A stretch of DNA of 8,194 bases from Candidatus Glassiibacteriota bacterium (GTDB taxonomy: Bacteria; Gemmatimonadota; Glassbacteria; GWA2-58-10), in NCBI GenBank assembly GCA_016934095.1, contig JAFGTO010000277.1, positions 1 through 8,194 on the forward strand, given 5' to 3'. The first letter of the stretch is position 1. Each line of letters begins with the position of its first letter. Below, in pieces: positions 1 through 6,588 of this stretch. Under the pieces are notes generated by a model. The model saw only the letters and a list, made by a program, of their open reading frames with translations. It had not been told where the DNA came from and searched no databases. Both the position numbers and the translations under genes were made by a program.

Positions 1-1092
1 AGGGGAGGGCTGGCCAGGCGGTTGATTGATTTCGCCAACGTGATCGTGGGCCGCTTCAGGGGGGGGCTGGCTTATGTCAACGTGGTCACCTGCATGCTTT
101 TCGGCAGTATCAGCGGCTCGGCCGTGGCTGCGGTCTCCTCCATCGGCGGCTTCATGATCCCGGTGATGAACAAGAAGGGATACGACCGGGACTTCAACGC
201 CGCGGTGAGCATAACCTCGGCCACCACCGGACTGCTCATCCCGCCCAGCAACATCATGATCGTCTATTCCCTGGCCTCCGGAGGAGTGAGCGTGGCTTTC
301 ATCTTCCTGGCGGGCTTTCTGCCCGGGATCCTGATGGGACTGGGACTGATGTTCGTCTGCTGGCTGTTCGCCCGTAAAAAAGGCTACGGCAAGGAGGAAG
401 GCGGCGGGATCAAGGATTTTTTCATCCATTTCAAGAGGTCGTTCCTCAGCCTCCTGCTGGTATTTATCGTGCTCGGCGGGATAATCGGGGGAGTCTTCAC
501 AGCCACTGAGGCCTCGGCAGTTGCGGTGCTCTATGCTTTCCTGCTCAGCGTGGTGCTCTACCGGGAAGTGCGCCTGAGCGAGCTGCCGGGGATCATTCTC
601 GAGTGCGGGATCACCACCGCCGTGGTAATGCTGTTGATCGGCACCTCGATGGCCATGAGCTGGGTCCTGGCCTACGAGAACATCCCCCAGAGCATCAGCG
701 CCTTCCTGGTCAACCTCACCGACAACAAGCTGCTGATTTTCCTGATTATCAACCTGATGCTGCTCGCTGTCGGGACTTTCATGGACATGACCCCGGCCGT
801 ATTAATTTTCACCCCGATTTTCCTGCCGGTGGTGATGAACCTGGGTATGGACCCGATACATTTCGGCATCATGATGATTTTCAACCTCTGTATCGGTATT
901 TGTACCCCCCCGGTCGGTACTGCCCTGTTTGTCGGCTGCTCGATCGCCAAGACCACCATCGGCAAGGTCACCAGGCCGCTGCTGCCTTTCTTCATTGCCA
1001 TGATAGTGGTCCTCTTCATAGTTACCTACGTGGAGCAAATCTCGCTGATAGTGCCGGAAATCTTCGGCTACCAGCCCGTGCACGGCAAGTGA
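1..1092 (+). CDS. dctM: TRAP transporter large permease (DctM/YiaN family), 5'-truncated by window edge
   Basis: This is the large membrane subunit of a tripartite ATP-independent periplasmic (TRAP) transporter. In that family it moves an organic acid or similar solute across the inner membrane using an ion gradient, together with a small DctQ permease and a periplasmic DctP binding protein. The reading frame is open from base 1, so the ATG-less first codons (RGGLARRL) belong to the gene and the true start lies outside. About 363 residues are present of the usual roughly 425, so the first helices are missing. Visible family signatures are the GSISGSAVAAVSSIGG segment, GLLIPPSNIMIVY, and the C-terminal GICTPPVGTALFVGCSIAK block followed by a last hydrophobic helix. 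Hydrophobic segments run through the whole length. DctP and DctQ genes would be expected upstream, outside the window. The substrate cannot be inferred. Family assignment is firm. Confidence 0.95.
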   Translation, partial: RGGLARRLIDFANVIVGRFRGGLAYVNVVTCMLFGSISGSAVAAVSSIGGFMIPVMNKKGYDRDFNAAVSITSATTGLLIPPSNIMIVYSLASGGVSVAFIFLAGFLPGILMGLGLMFVCWLFARKKGYGKEEGGGIKDFFIHFKRSFLSLLLVFIVLGGIIGGVFTATEASAVAVLYAFLLSVVLYREVRLSELPGIILECGITTAVVMLLIGTSMAMSWVLAYENIPQSISAFLVNLTDNKLLIFLIINLMLLAVGTFMDMTPAVLIFTPIFLPVVMNLGMDPIHFGIMMIFNLCIGICTPPVGTALFVGCSIAKTTIGKVTRPLLPFFIAMIVVLFIVTYVEQISLIVPEIFGYQPVHGK

Positions 1093-1105
1093 GAGCGGCC
1101 CGCTC
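1093..1105 (+). repeat. Short GC-rich inverted repeat just after the dctM stop
   Basis: GAGCGG and CCGCTC flank a single C directly after the TGA stop. In RNA this would fold as a 5-bp hairpin with a 3-nt loop. No T-run follows, so it is not a standard intrinsic terminator; it may only protect the mRNA 3' end. Confidence 0.35.
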
Positions 1106-1120
1106 CCGGCTGCGTCCCGC

Positions 1121-1149
1121 TTGCCGGTTCGCCTTGATTTTGTTATATT
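1121..1149 (+). promoter_or_regulatory. Candidate sigma70 promoter for the TPR/GWxTD gene
   Basis: TTGCCG (1121-1126), a 17-base spacer and TATATT (1144-1149) form a plausible -35/-10 pair in the gap after dctM. Transcription would start near 1156 and give a leader of about 200 nt before the chosen ATG. The site suggests that the downstream gene is transcribed separately from the TRAP operon. It is a sequence match only. Confidence 0.5.
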
Positions 1150-1260
1150 TGTTGAACCGCGGGAGGGCCTCCAGGGTAATAATATTAACCGTCTCCGGAT
1201 GTATAAGGATATCGGGTTGCATCCCTGTTCGCGCACGGATGAAAAAAATCCTGCCGCAAG

Positions 1261-1280
1261 GGCAGACACGTGGGTCTGCC
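1261..1280 (+). repeat. Perfect 7-bp hairpin in the leader of the TPR/GWxTD gene
   Basis: GGCAGAC (1261-1267) pairs with GTCTGCC (1274-1280) across a 6-base loop ACGTGG. There is no T-run after it, so it is more likely leader structure than a terminator. Its role is unknown. Confidence 0.45.
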
Positions 1281-1365
1281 TCTGTAAACTCTGGAAAACT
1301 TATCTGCGATGCAGGACAATGACGAAAGAGTAAAAATGAAAAACCGGGCCGGTAAAGAGCTGAAA

Positions 1366-3717
1366 ATGTCGAAGTTCAATCCTGACAGCATAATGCGGCA
1401 TGTCAGGCCAGGGGTAAGTACCCTCCTGGTGGTAATGGCTTTTTTACTGGCTGCAGTCCCGCTGAGAGCCGGTTCCGAGGCGCTGGACAGCCTGAGCGGG
1501 GAAGCCCTGGCCGGGTATGCCAAGAACGCTGTCGAGCACAAGAACTGGCAGGCGGCCGCCGAGGCTATCGAGAAATGGCTGAAGAGCGAAAAAGAAACGG
1601 TCGGGATGCTGGTAGACCTCGGGAAGGCGCAGTTGCACCTGGAGGATGAGAAGGATGCGGAGAAATCGTTCAAGCGCGCGCTCGACCTCGACAAAAAGAA
1701 CGGGACCGCCCTGGAGGGCTTGCTGGAAGTATACCTGGTCAGGCGTAAAAAAAATGACATGCTCAAGACTCTCAAGCGATACAAGTCCGCCACGCATGAC
1801 AGCACGAAAGCGCTGTACTACGAGGCCCTGGCAGCCGACCGTTTCGAGCTGAAGAACTACGAGGAGACCTTTTTCTGGGACACGCTCGAGGACCTTGTCC
1901 GCCGGGACCCTTCGAATATCCAGGTCCTGGATGTGCTCTGCGATGCTTATATCAACGACAATTTTTTCGAGCGGGGTATCCTCTTTCTGAACGAGCTGCT
2001 CGACAGCGGGGGGGATCACTCGGAGCTGCTTTTTCAGCTCGCCAGGATTTACACCCATACCGGAGACAAGGAGCTGGCCCGGGAGATGTTCTCCAAGATC
2101 GAGGAGACCGGCCTGGAGAACCTGACTCCCCGTCAGCGGTTCCTGATGGCCAGGGAGCTTTTCCGCCTGGATGAGGTAACCCTGGCCTGTGATGCTTATT
2201 TCAGCGCGGCCAGGGAGATGGATGACGACCTGGCGGAGGAAGCTGTCAACGACCTGCGCGATATCACCATGAGCGATGAAAAAAAGGAGTTCAAGCTGAG
2301 CCCCTCCGGGAAAAAGGGAATTTTCCTGATCAGTTTCTGGAACAGGAAAGACCCCACGCCGACAACGGTGAAAAACGAGCGCCTGGCCGAGCATTACCGC
2401 CGGATAGAGGAGGTGAAAAACAAGTACCACTCGCCGATGCGCCCGGGTTACGATGAGCGCGGCAGGGTGTATATCAAGCACGGTGAGCCCGACCAGAAGA
2501 CCCACTACTCCGGCAACTGGGCGGTGCGGGAAAACGAGAGCTGGCTCTACAGCAAGAACAGGTCCAACCCGCTGATTTACCATTTTGTGGAAGTGAATAA
2601 CTACTACCGGATGGTCTACCGCCTGCAGGAGGCCCTGATCCCCGATATGGAGACCGAGATCAAGCTGGGCGCGCGCAATATCGAGGCCCTTTTCCGCTCA
2701 CGTGCCGAGATCCACCCCAAGTACGACCAGCTAGCCAATGAGATCACCCGGATCGAGGGCAGCTACCAGGATGCCCGCTACGGCTACATGATGGACCTGT
2801 TCACCGATGAGGAGATGCTTACCGAGCGCGGGTTCCTGGAGGGCGAGGTCACCGAGACTTTCGAGTACGATTTCAAGGAAGACCCGATGAATTTCTATTA
2901 TGCCCCGGTAACTCTCAAAGGCCCGGATTCACTGAGTGCGCTCGGTGTCTATTTCGGCCTGCCCACCAGCCAGGTCAAGGTGCCAGACCCCTTCGGCACG
3001 GTGGAAATACCGGTCGAGCTCGAAGTGGTGGTCTTCGACTCCTGGTGGCAGGAGGTCGCCCGCAAGTCGGAAAGCAAGACCTATCGCGTACCCAACTTCG
3101 TCTCCGCCCAGGAGAACCTGATTCCCGACCTGCTGTATTGCACCATGAAGCCGGGCTATTACCACCTGGCGGTCAGGATGAAGCAGACGGACCCCAACCA
3201 GATGCAGATCTATAAAAGCAATCTGTTCGTTCCCTCGTACCGCAGCCCGGACAGCCTGTATATCAGCGACCTGGTCCTGGCCGCGAATGTTGTCGAGGAC
3301 AACCAGCCCAGCAAGTACAATATCCGCGGGCACCTGATATCTCCGATGCCGAACGGCTCTTTTAAATCGGGCCAGCCGGTGTATATATATTACGAGCTCT
3401 ACAACCTCAAGCCGGATGCCCAGGACCGGAAATATGTCAAGGTGGAGTACCTGATCAGCTCCAGGGCCGGCAGTCTTTCACTGGCCAAAAAAATCATCTC
3501 CACCCTGGGCAGGTTTATCGGGGTGCGCAACGAGGTGGGTCGGGTGGTCACCACCTTCGAGCGGGAAATCGACCGGCGCGGGAATATCGACCCTGTCTAC
3601 CTGTCCATCGATCCCACCGGCTACAATCCCGGAACTTACAACCTGATGGTAACTGTCCAGGACTCAATCAGCGGCCGTGCGGTGAGCAACGATGTCACTT
3701 TTATAATCTCGGACTGA
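1366..3717 (+). CDS. Exported TPR-repeat protein with GWxTD-like domain
   Basis: The product has about 783 residues from this start. An N-terminal signal peptide is visible: a basic stretch to residue 16, hydrophobic core at 17-33, and likely cleavage after LRA (residue 35). Residues 40 to about 300 are helical TPR-like repeats, for example WQAAAEAIEKWL and DAEKSFKRALDLDKKNGTAL. A GWxTD-type core lies near residues 361-377, read as PGYDERGRVYIKHGEPD, with the later ENESWLY typical of the family. The C-terminal 300 residues look beta-rich and end in a Y-L-V-V-D sandwich-like segment. Function of GWxTD proteins is unknown; they are usually exported. Start choice: ATG at 1366 has AAAGAG 6 bases upstream and gives a signal peptide of normal length. 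ATGs at 1309 and 1336 are in frame and possible, the latter also with AAAGAG in front. The gene stands alone between spacers. Confidence 0.85.
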   Translation: MSKFNPDSIMRHVRPGVSTLLVVMAFLLAAVPLRAGSEALDSLSGEALAGYAKNAVEHKNWQAAAEAIEKWLKSEKETVGMLVDLGKAQLHLEDEKDAEKSFKRALDLDKKNGTALEGLLEVYLVRRKKNDMLKTLKRYKSATHDSTKALYYEALAADRFELKNYEETFFWDTLEDLVRRDPSNIQVLDVLCDAYINDNFFERGILFLNELLDSGGDHSELLFQLARIYTHTGDKELAREMFSKIEETGLENLTPRQRFLMARELFRLDEVTLACDAYFSAAREMDDDLAEEAVNDLRDITMSDEKKEFKLSPSGKKGIFLISFWNRKDPTPTTVKNERLAEHYRRIEEVKNKYHSPMRPGYDERGRVYIKHGEPDQKTHYSGNWAVRENESWLYSKNRSNPLIYHFVEVNNYYRMVYRLQEALIPDMETEIKLGARNIEALFRSRAEIHPKYDQLANEITRIEGSYQDARYGYMMDLFTDEEMLTERGFLEGEVTETFEYDFKEDPMNFYYAPVTLKGPDSLSALGVYFGLPTSQVKVPDPFGTVEIPVELEVVVFDSWWQEVARKSESKTYRVPNFVSAQENLIPDLLYCTMKPGYYHLAVRMKQTDPNQMQIYKSNLFVPSYRSPDSLYISDLVLAANVVEDNQPSKYNIRGHLISPMPNGSFKSGQPVYIYYELYNLKPDAQDRKYVKVEYLISSRAGSLSLAKKIISTLGRFIGVRNEVGRVVTTFEREIDRRGNIDPVYLSIDPTGYNPGTYNLMVTVQDSISGRAVSNDVTFIISD

Positions 3718-3814
3718 CATCCCGCCCGCAACAGTTGTTACCGGGACAGCCACAGTGCCGCCGGGAAATGCCGGTGCAAAGGGAACATTTCGCCTGACGG
3801 GAGGTAAGATCTCT

Positions 3815-3964
3815 TCATATGGTGATTATCGACAGCAGCGAGGCGAGGTTTTTGAATACTTTGGCCGCGAGCAGGTACAGCAGAGCTACCAGGGCGATAG
3901 TGGCCAGCAGGTTAACCGTGCTGTGAAAGTAGTAGAACAGGTTGTCTTTTAATTCAGGATTCAT
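3815..3964 (-). CDS. Small single-helix membrane protein, 49 residues
   Basis: On the minus strand, ATG at 3964 opens a 49-codon frame ending in TGA at 3815-3817. The product begins MNPELKDNLFYYFHST, followed by a strongly hydrophobic helix at about residues 17-37 (VNLLATIALVALLYLLAAK), a short basic stretch and a hydrophobic tail. Codons in the helix are mostly GCC, CTG and CTC, like the genes around it. A plus-strand frame of 65 codons overlaps this position but encodes a polar, glutamine-rich product without family features, and I take it as the shadow. No strong Shine-Dalgarno sequence is visible; GGAAA lies about 14 bases upstream. It converges with the TPR/GWxTD gene, 97 bases away. No family is recognised. 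A real membrane peptide is likely but unproven. Confidence 0.5.
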   Translation of the reverse strand: MNPELKDNLFYYFHSTVNLLATIALVALLYLLAAKVFKNLASLLSIITI

Positions 3965-4079
3965 TTTCAGCCCGGTTTCCGCAGAGATTTACAACTCATG
4001 GCATGATTTCTGCAATTGCTTTTTATCAACTCCCGGGGATGGAAGCTTGAAGATACTATCCGGCAGTATGAAAAAAAAC

Positions 4080-4108
4080 TTGACAAAAACTGATCGAAAC
4101 GTTATTTT
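4080..4108 (+). promoter_or_regulatory. Strong sigma70-like promoter in the spacer before the transglycosylase
   Basis: A perfect TTGACA (4080-4085) and TATTTT (4103-4108) are separated by 17 bases. Predicted transcription start is near 4115. No gene follows for more than 300 bases, and the transglycosylase has a closer promoter of its own, so this site probably drives a separate short transcript. Confidence 0.6.
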
Positions 4109-4114
4109 AATACA

Positions 4115-4304
4115 AGTTTTTTAAAAAAACAGAGGTTTTTATAGAATGCTGCAGTGGTTTTTTAACAGCTTCTTACCTGAATCCTGATTACCGTGGGAGA
4201 TAATTTAACGGCCGTCTAACAAAAAATCAAACTTTTTCAGGGCTGATTTATAAAGGTCGGAGACTTTCTGCCTGGCTTGAGTTTACAAGCAGGCCGTTTA
4301 TTTT
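4115..4304 (+). ncRNA. Candidate small RNA, about 190 nt
   Basis: The interval is bounded by a TTGACA-17-TATTTT promoter and a bulged 9-bp hairpin followed by a T-rich tail. It contains no credible gene; the only start codon with a weak purine stretch gives 13 codons (4146-4187). Near the 5' end GTTTTTTAAAAAAAC (about 4116-4130) is self-complementary and could fold. I do not recognise an Rfam family. The transcript could be a free small RNA or a leader that ends early and only sometimes continues into the transglycosylase gene. The call is an inference from the flanking signals. Confidence 0.4.
4270..4304 (+). terminator. Terminator-like hairpin with T-rich tail
   Basis: GCCTG (4270-4274) pairs with CAGGC (4290-4294), and CTTG (4276-4279) with CAAG (4286-4289), leaving one bulged G and a loop of six bases. 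CGTTTATTTT follows. The stem is moderate and the tail is interrupted by CG and A, so termination may be partial. Confidence 0.45.
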
Positions 4305-4357
4305 GACAGGTCGAAAAATCTTTAAAAAGAAATTTCGTATCGAAAAAAAAAACGGCT

Positions 4358-4387
4358 TTGGCAGGCGCTGCGGCCTTGTGTTATATA
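4358..4387 (+). promoter_or_regulatory. Promoter of the lytic transglycosylase gene
   Basis: TTGGCA (4358-4363) lies 17-18 bases ahead of overlapping -10 candidates TTATAT (4381-4386) and TATATA (4382-4387). TG at 4379-4380 supplies an extended -10 for the second. Transcription would begin near 4394, inside the palindrome that follows, giving a leader of about 55 nt. Confidence 0.55.
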
Positions 4388-4390
4388 GTG

Positions 4391-4414
4391 GACCGGTTAC
4401 GGTAATTACCGGTC
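4391..4414. promoter_or_regulatory. Nested palindrome at the transcription start: candidate operator
   Basis: GACCGGT (4391-4397) and ACCGGTC (4408-4414) form an outer inverted repeat, and GGTAATTACC (4401-4410) is a separate perfect palindrome inside it. The block covers the expected +1 of the transglycosylase promoter, where a repressor dimer would block transcription. An alternative is a hairpin in the 5' untranslated RNA. Confidence 0.45.
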
Positions 4415-4449
4415 AAAAACAGGAATATCAAGCAGGAGAGCGATAAATT

Positions 4450-5175
4450 ATGCACAAGAAGATGCTATGGTTTTCAATAGACCTGCAAACCAGGAACTTG
4501 CTGAGAAAGAGCCGGTTGCGAAATAACGGGATTAAGCGGCTGATGAGCCGGCTGTCCAACCTGGTTTTCGCCCTGACAACCCTGGTCTGCATGGTTACGG
4601 TGGTTCACGAGCTGTTTTCGCTGCAGATCCCGGTCACGCTGGAAACCAGGATCATGGAGGGCGGGATTATCAGCGACAGCGAGATCCCGGAAATAGCGGC
4701 AGCCAAGAGGATGCACCAGGCGGCACTGGCTCAGGAAGACCGGATCATGCTGGAGCGGGAAATAGAGGATTATGCAGGGAAATTCTCGGTCAACACCGGC
4801 CTGGCCAGGCTGATCTACGATATCAGTATCGATGAAGGGCTGGAGCCGGAGCTCGTTTTAAACATCATCTGGCAGGAGAGCAGGTTCAAGACAGATGCAA
4901 TCGGTAAGGCCGGCGAAATCGGCCTGATGCAGATCAAGTACGGTACCGCGCTCTGCGTGGATCCGGGCGCAACCCATAAAAAACTTCTGGACCCGGCCTA
5001 CAATATCCGGATCGGTATCAAGCACCTCAAGGACCAGTTGCACTTTTTCCGCGGAAACACCAGGCTGGCCCTGCTGGCATATAACCGTGGACGCGGAAAA
5101 ATCAACAGCCTCTTGAGCGATGGTATCAACCCGTCCAATGGTTATGCGGCCCGTATCCTGGGTAATAACTTCTAG
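4450..5175 (+). CDS. Membrane-anchored lytic transglycosylase, SLT domain
   Basis: The 241-residue product should cleave the glycan strands of peptidoglycan in the periplasm, forming 1,6-anhydro-muramyl ends. The SLT (family 1) signatures are present: catalytic Glu143 in IIWQESRF (139-146), GLMQIK (158-163) and LLAYNRG (208-214). The N-terminus is basic and cytoplasmic, followed by one membrane helix at about 35-53, so the enzyme is a signal anchor protein rather than a freely soluble one. A charged linker (about 70-100) joins helix and domain. ATG 4450 has AGGAGAG nine bases upstream; the in-frame ATGs at codons 5 and 32 are less likely, the latter because it removes the positive N-terminal arm. 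The domain ends close to the C-terminus, with no LysM or other wall-binding module. It is a single-gene unit with its own promoter and terminator. Physiological role (growth, recycling, or assembly of an envelope machine) is not visible. Confidence 0.88.
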   Translation: MHKKMLWFSIDLQTRNLLRKSRLRNNGIKRLMSRLSNLVFALTTLVCMVTVVHELFSLQIPVTLETRIMEGGIISDSEIPEIAAAKRMHQAALAQEDRIMLEREIEDYAGKFSVNTGLARLIYDISIDEGLEPELVLNIIWQESRFKTDAIGKAGEIGLMQIKYGTALCVDPGATHKKLLDPAYNIRIGIKHLKDQLHFFRGNTRLALLAYNRGRGKINSLLSDGINPSNGYAARILGNNF

Positions 5176-5219
5176 CCTGCTGCTGTTGTTTTTTCCCCGG
5201 CCAGTTAAAACTCTGCCAC

Positions 5220-5253
5220 AGCCCGCTCTCCCTGTACCGGGGGCGGGCTTTTT
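5220..5253 (+). terminator. Intrinsic terminator of the transglycosylase gene
   Basis: AGCCCGC (5220-5226) pairs with GCGGGCT (5243-5249) around a loop of 16 bases that can pair further, followed directly by a TTTTT run (5249-5253). On the minus strand no T-run follows the stem, so it serves mainly the plus-strand gene. Confidence 0.8.
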
Positions 5254-5306
5254 CGCCTGTGTCCGGTGCAGGAATATGTTACTGCCGGCGGGGCACTTTC
5301 GCTGTT

Positions 5307-5792
5307 TCAGGGTTTCAGGGGGTTTGAGAAGAGGAAAGGCAGGTTGTCGGCGGCCCACTGCCCGATCTCCAGGCAAGCGGGAGTAGTGAAGTTGGGGCCG
5401 GTAACTTTATTACCGGGAAAGCCGCCCTCTGCGGTATAAACCACCACCGAGACGATCAGCAGCCCCTTGACCAGGCCCAGCAGGCCGCCGGCCAGGCGGC
5501 TGAGGACCTTGGTTTCCATTTCTCCCATGCTTTTATCGAGCAGCCAGCCCATGATCTTGATCGCCAGCCAGACCAGGACAAAGACCGCGCCGTAGCCGGC
5601 TGCATCGCAGACCAGTGGCTGGCTGAAAATGCTCTCGAGCTGGCTGGAAGCCAGGGTGTAAAAATGGGTGGCGGCCGCCAGGCCGGTAAACAGGGCCAGC
5701 AGGCCGAAAACCTCGCGCAGGAAGCCTTTCCAGAGTCCCTGGAGCACGAGAAAGATACAGAAAATTATTATGATAAAATCGACTATGGTCAT
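5307..5792 (-). CDS. cvpA: CvpA family inner-membrane protein
   Basis: The 161-residue product has the CvpA-family plan of four hydrophobic helices, at about residues 4-20, 27-43, 65-85 and 101-120. The N-terminus MTIVDFIIIIFCIFLVLQGLWKGFLREVFGLLA shows the typical D-hydrophobic-GxxKGFxRE pattern, here split across helix 1 and its loop. The short polar tail is about 40 residues. CvpA is named for its need in colicin V production in E. coli; the wider family is linked with envelope integrity and bile or deoxycholate resistance, but its mechanism is unsettled. ATG at 5792 has only a weak AGGG purine stretch ahead of it. The promoter at 5855-5883 gives a leader of about 57 nt. It is divergent from ssrA and convergent with the transglycosylase. 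No purF, which neighbours cvpA in E. coli, is seen here. Confidence 0.8.
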   Translation of the reverse strand: MTIVDFIIIIFCIFLVLQGLWKGFLREVFGLLALFTGLAAATHFYTLASSQLESIFSQPLVCDAAGYGAVFVLVWLAIKIMGWLLDKSMGEMETKVLSRLAGGLLGLVKGLLIVSVVVYTAEGGFPGNKVTGPNFTTPACLEIGQWAADNLPFLFSNPLKP

Positions 5793-5854
5793 CCGGGCCC
5801 TGACTGTGAGCTGCAGACCGGGGTGTGAAAAAGCCTGACTGATATGCTCCCAGC

Positions 5855-5883
5855 ATATTAAACGCCCGTGTTGACATTGTCAA
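5855..5883 (-). promoter_or_regulatory. cvpA promoter, interlocked with the ssrA promoter
   Basis: Read on the minus strand, TTGACA (5883-5878), a 17-base spacer and TAATAT (5860-5855) form a near-consensus sigma70 promoter. Transcription would start near 5849, about 57 bases before the cvpA ATG. Confidence 0.7.
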
Positions 5884-5884
5884 C
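5870..5884. promoter_or_regulatory. Palindrome made of two back-to-back -35 boxes
   Basis: GTTGACA and TGTCAAC flank one central T. Each half is the -35 box of one of two divergent promoters, so RNA polymerase can sit on only one at a time. It could also be an operator for a dimeric regulator. The match itself is certain; its function is inferred. Confidence 0.6.
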
Positions 5885-5899
5885 AGTTAACGATATCTT
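5871..5899 (+). promoter_or_regulatory. ssrA (tmRNA) promoter
   Basis: TTGACA (5871-5876), a 17-base spacer and TATCTT (5894-5899) precede the tmRNA gene. Transcription would begin near 5906, leaving a 5' leader of about 60 nt that RNase P would remove to give the mature 5' end at 5966. Confidence 0.75.
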
Positions 5900-5965
5900 T
5901 AATCAGCGGGTTCGCAGCCGGTATTTTAAACTCTGTCGGCTTTTACTGGTAAAAAGGAACAAAAA

Positions 5966-6326
5966 GGGGGCGACACGGTTTCGACGGGGATATAGGCTGG
6001 ATTTAACAGCATGCCGAGGACCCAGGCCTCGTAAAAAATGGGAAACACAACAATTGCCAACGACAACTTGGCTCTGGCCGCCTAACTAAAGGCAGCCACG
6101 TCCGGTGCATGATCCCTGCCCGTGGAGCGGCACCGGGCGACGATAAAACGGGCTGGCTGCACGCGGGTGCCGGGACCCGTGCAGCGAGATACTTTCTCCG
6201 GTTGGCGACGGCGGCATACTTGTCGGCTCTGGAGCCGCCGCGCGAGAGATTTAAGACCGACTAAGCATGTAGCGGTTATTTCCGGTGTATCTTCGGACGT
6301 GGGTTCGATTCCCACCGCCTCCACCA
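5966..6326 (+). ncRNA. ssrA: Transfer-messenger RNA (tmRNA), one-piece
   Basis: tmRNA rescues ribosomes stalled on broken messages, acting with SmpB and adding a degradation tag. The 5' end shows the canonical GGGGGCGACACGGTTTCGAC. Its first seven bases (5966-5972) pair with CGCCTCC (6316-6322), with one G-U, to form the acceptor stem; A6323 and an encoded CCA (6324-6326) complete it. The T arm is GTGGG-TTCGATT-CCCAC (6299-6315). The tag frame probably resumes at GGA 6041 and reads GNTTIANDNLALAA, with TAA at 6083-6085 in the loop of the usual stop-codon hairpin. The final ALAA is the family's protease-recognition end. The resume codon is inferred from tag length and the family pattern; the ANDNLALAA end is certain. 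Length is 361 nt, normal for a one-piece tmRNA. No integrase or duplicated 3' end marks an island insertion here. Confidence 0.97.
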
Positions 6327-6351
6327 AAATATCCAACCTAGTTTTATGTAT

Positions 6352-6384
6352 AGGCCCTTCCAGGTCGCGGCAGGGCCTTTTTTT
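6352..6384 (+). terminator. Intrinsic terminator of ssrA
   Basis: AGGCCCT (6352-6358) pairs with AGGGCCT (6372-6378) across 13 bases, followed by seven T residues. It begins 26 bases after the CCA end of tmRNA. Confidence 0.88.
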
Positions 6385-6440
6385 ATCGCTGAAAAAACCC
6401 TCAGAGAATATAATCGAGTCTCCCGGAGATCAGGCCTGTA

Positions 6441-6466
6441 GCAGGGCCTGCGTATGAAGGCCCTGC
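6441..6466. repeat. Perfect 9-bp inverted repeat
   Basis: GCAGGGCCT (6441-6449) and AGGCCCTGC (6458-6466) flank an 8-base loop. The left arm repeats GCAGGGCCT found in the 3' arm of the ssrA terminator (from 6370). No T-run follows on either strand. Function unknown. Confidence 0.5.
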
Positions 6467-6521
6467 ACAACCAGGCAGTATATTATGAAACTTTTTTCCT
6501 GCCAGTAAGTTATGCAGCTTG

Positions 6522-6544
6522 AAGCCCCGGAGAGGCTTTCCGGG
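6522..6544. repeat. Two overlapping, mutually exclusive hairpins
   Basis: CCCGGA (6526-6531) can pair with TCCGGG (6539-6544), or AAGCC (6522-6526) with GGCTT (6534-6538), but not both at once, because each stem uses bases in the loop of the other. This could be a switching leader for the small frame that starts 45 bases later, or chance in GC-rich sequence. Confidence 0.3.
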
Positions 6545-6588
6545 AATGTTTGCAAAGCTGAAAAACCATAAAGAGGGATTAAAGGCGG

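Noticed and set aside
1444..2583. Long minus-strand frame of 379 codons inside the TPR/GWxTD gene
   Set aside because: It lies fully opposite a gene with clear signal peptide, repeats and domain; the antisense product shows no family features. Long antisense frames are common in GC-rich genes.
3755..3952. 65-codon plus-strand frame after the TPR/GWxTD gene
   Set aside because: The product is polar and Gln-rich with no ribosome site, and the opposite strand encodes a clean membrane helix at the same place.
4359..4374. TGGCA...GC resembling a sigma54 promoter before the transglycosylase
   Set aside because: The GG and GC pairs are one base off the strict 10-base spacing, while a sigma70 pair fits the same bases well.
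6299..6326. Possible phage or island attachment site at the tmRNA 3' end
   Set aside because: tmRNA genes are common integration sites, but no second copy of the 3' end and no integrase gene occur in the window.
6082..6470. Minus- and plus-strand frames over the tmRNA 3' half, including a product with WWRRWESNPRP
   Set aside because: These are translations of the tmRNA tRNA-like end. Such WESNPRP-type peptides are a familiar artefact of calling genes over tRNA/tmRNA 3' ends.
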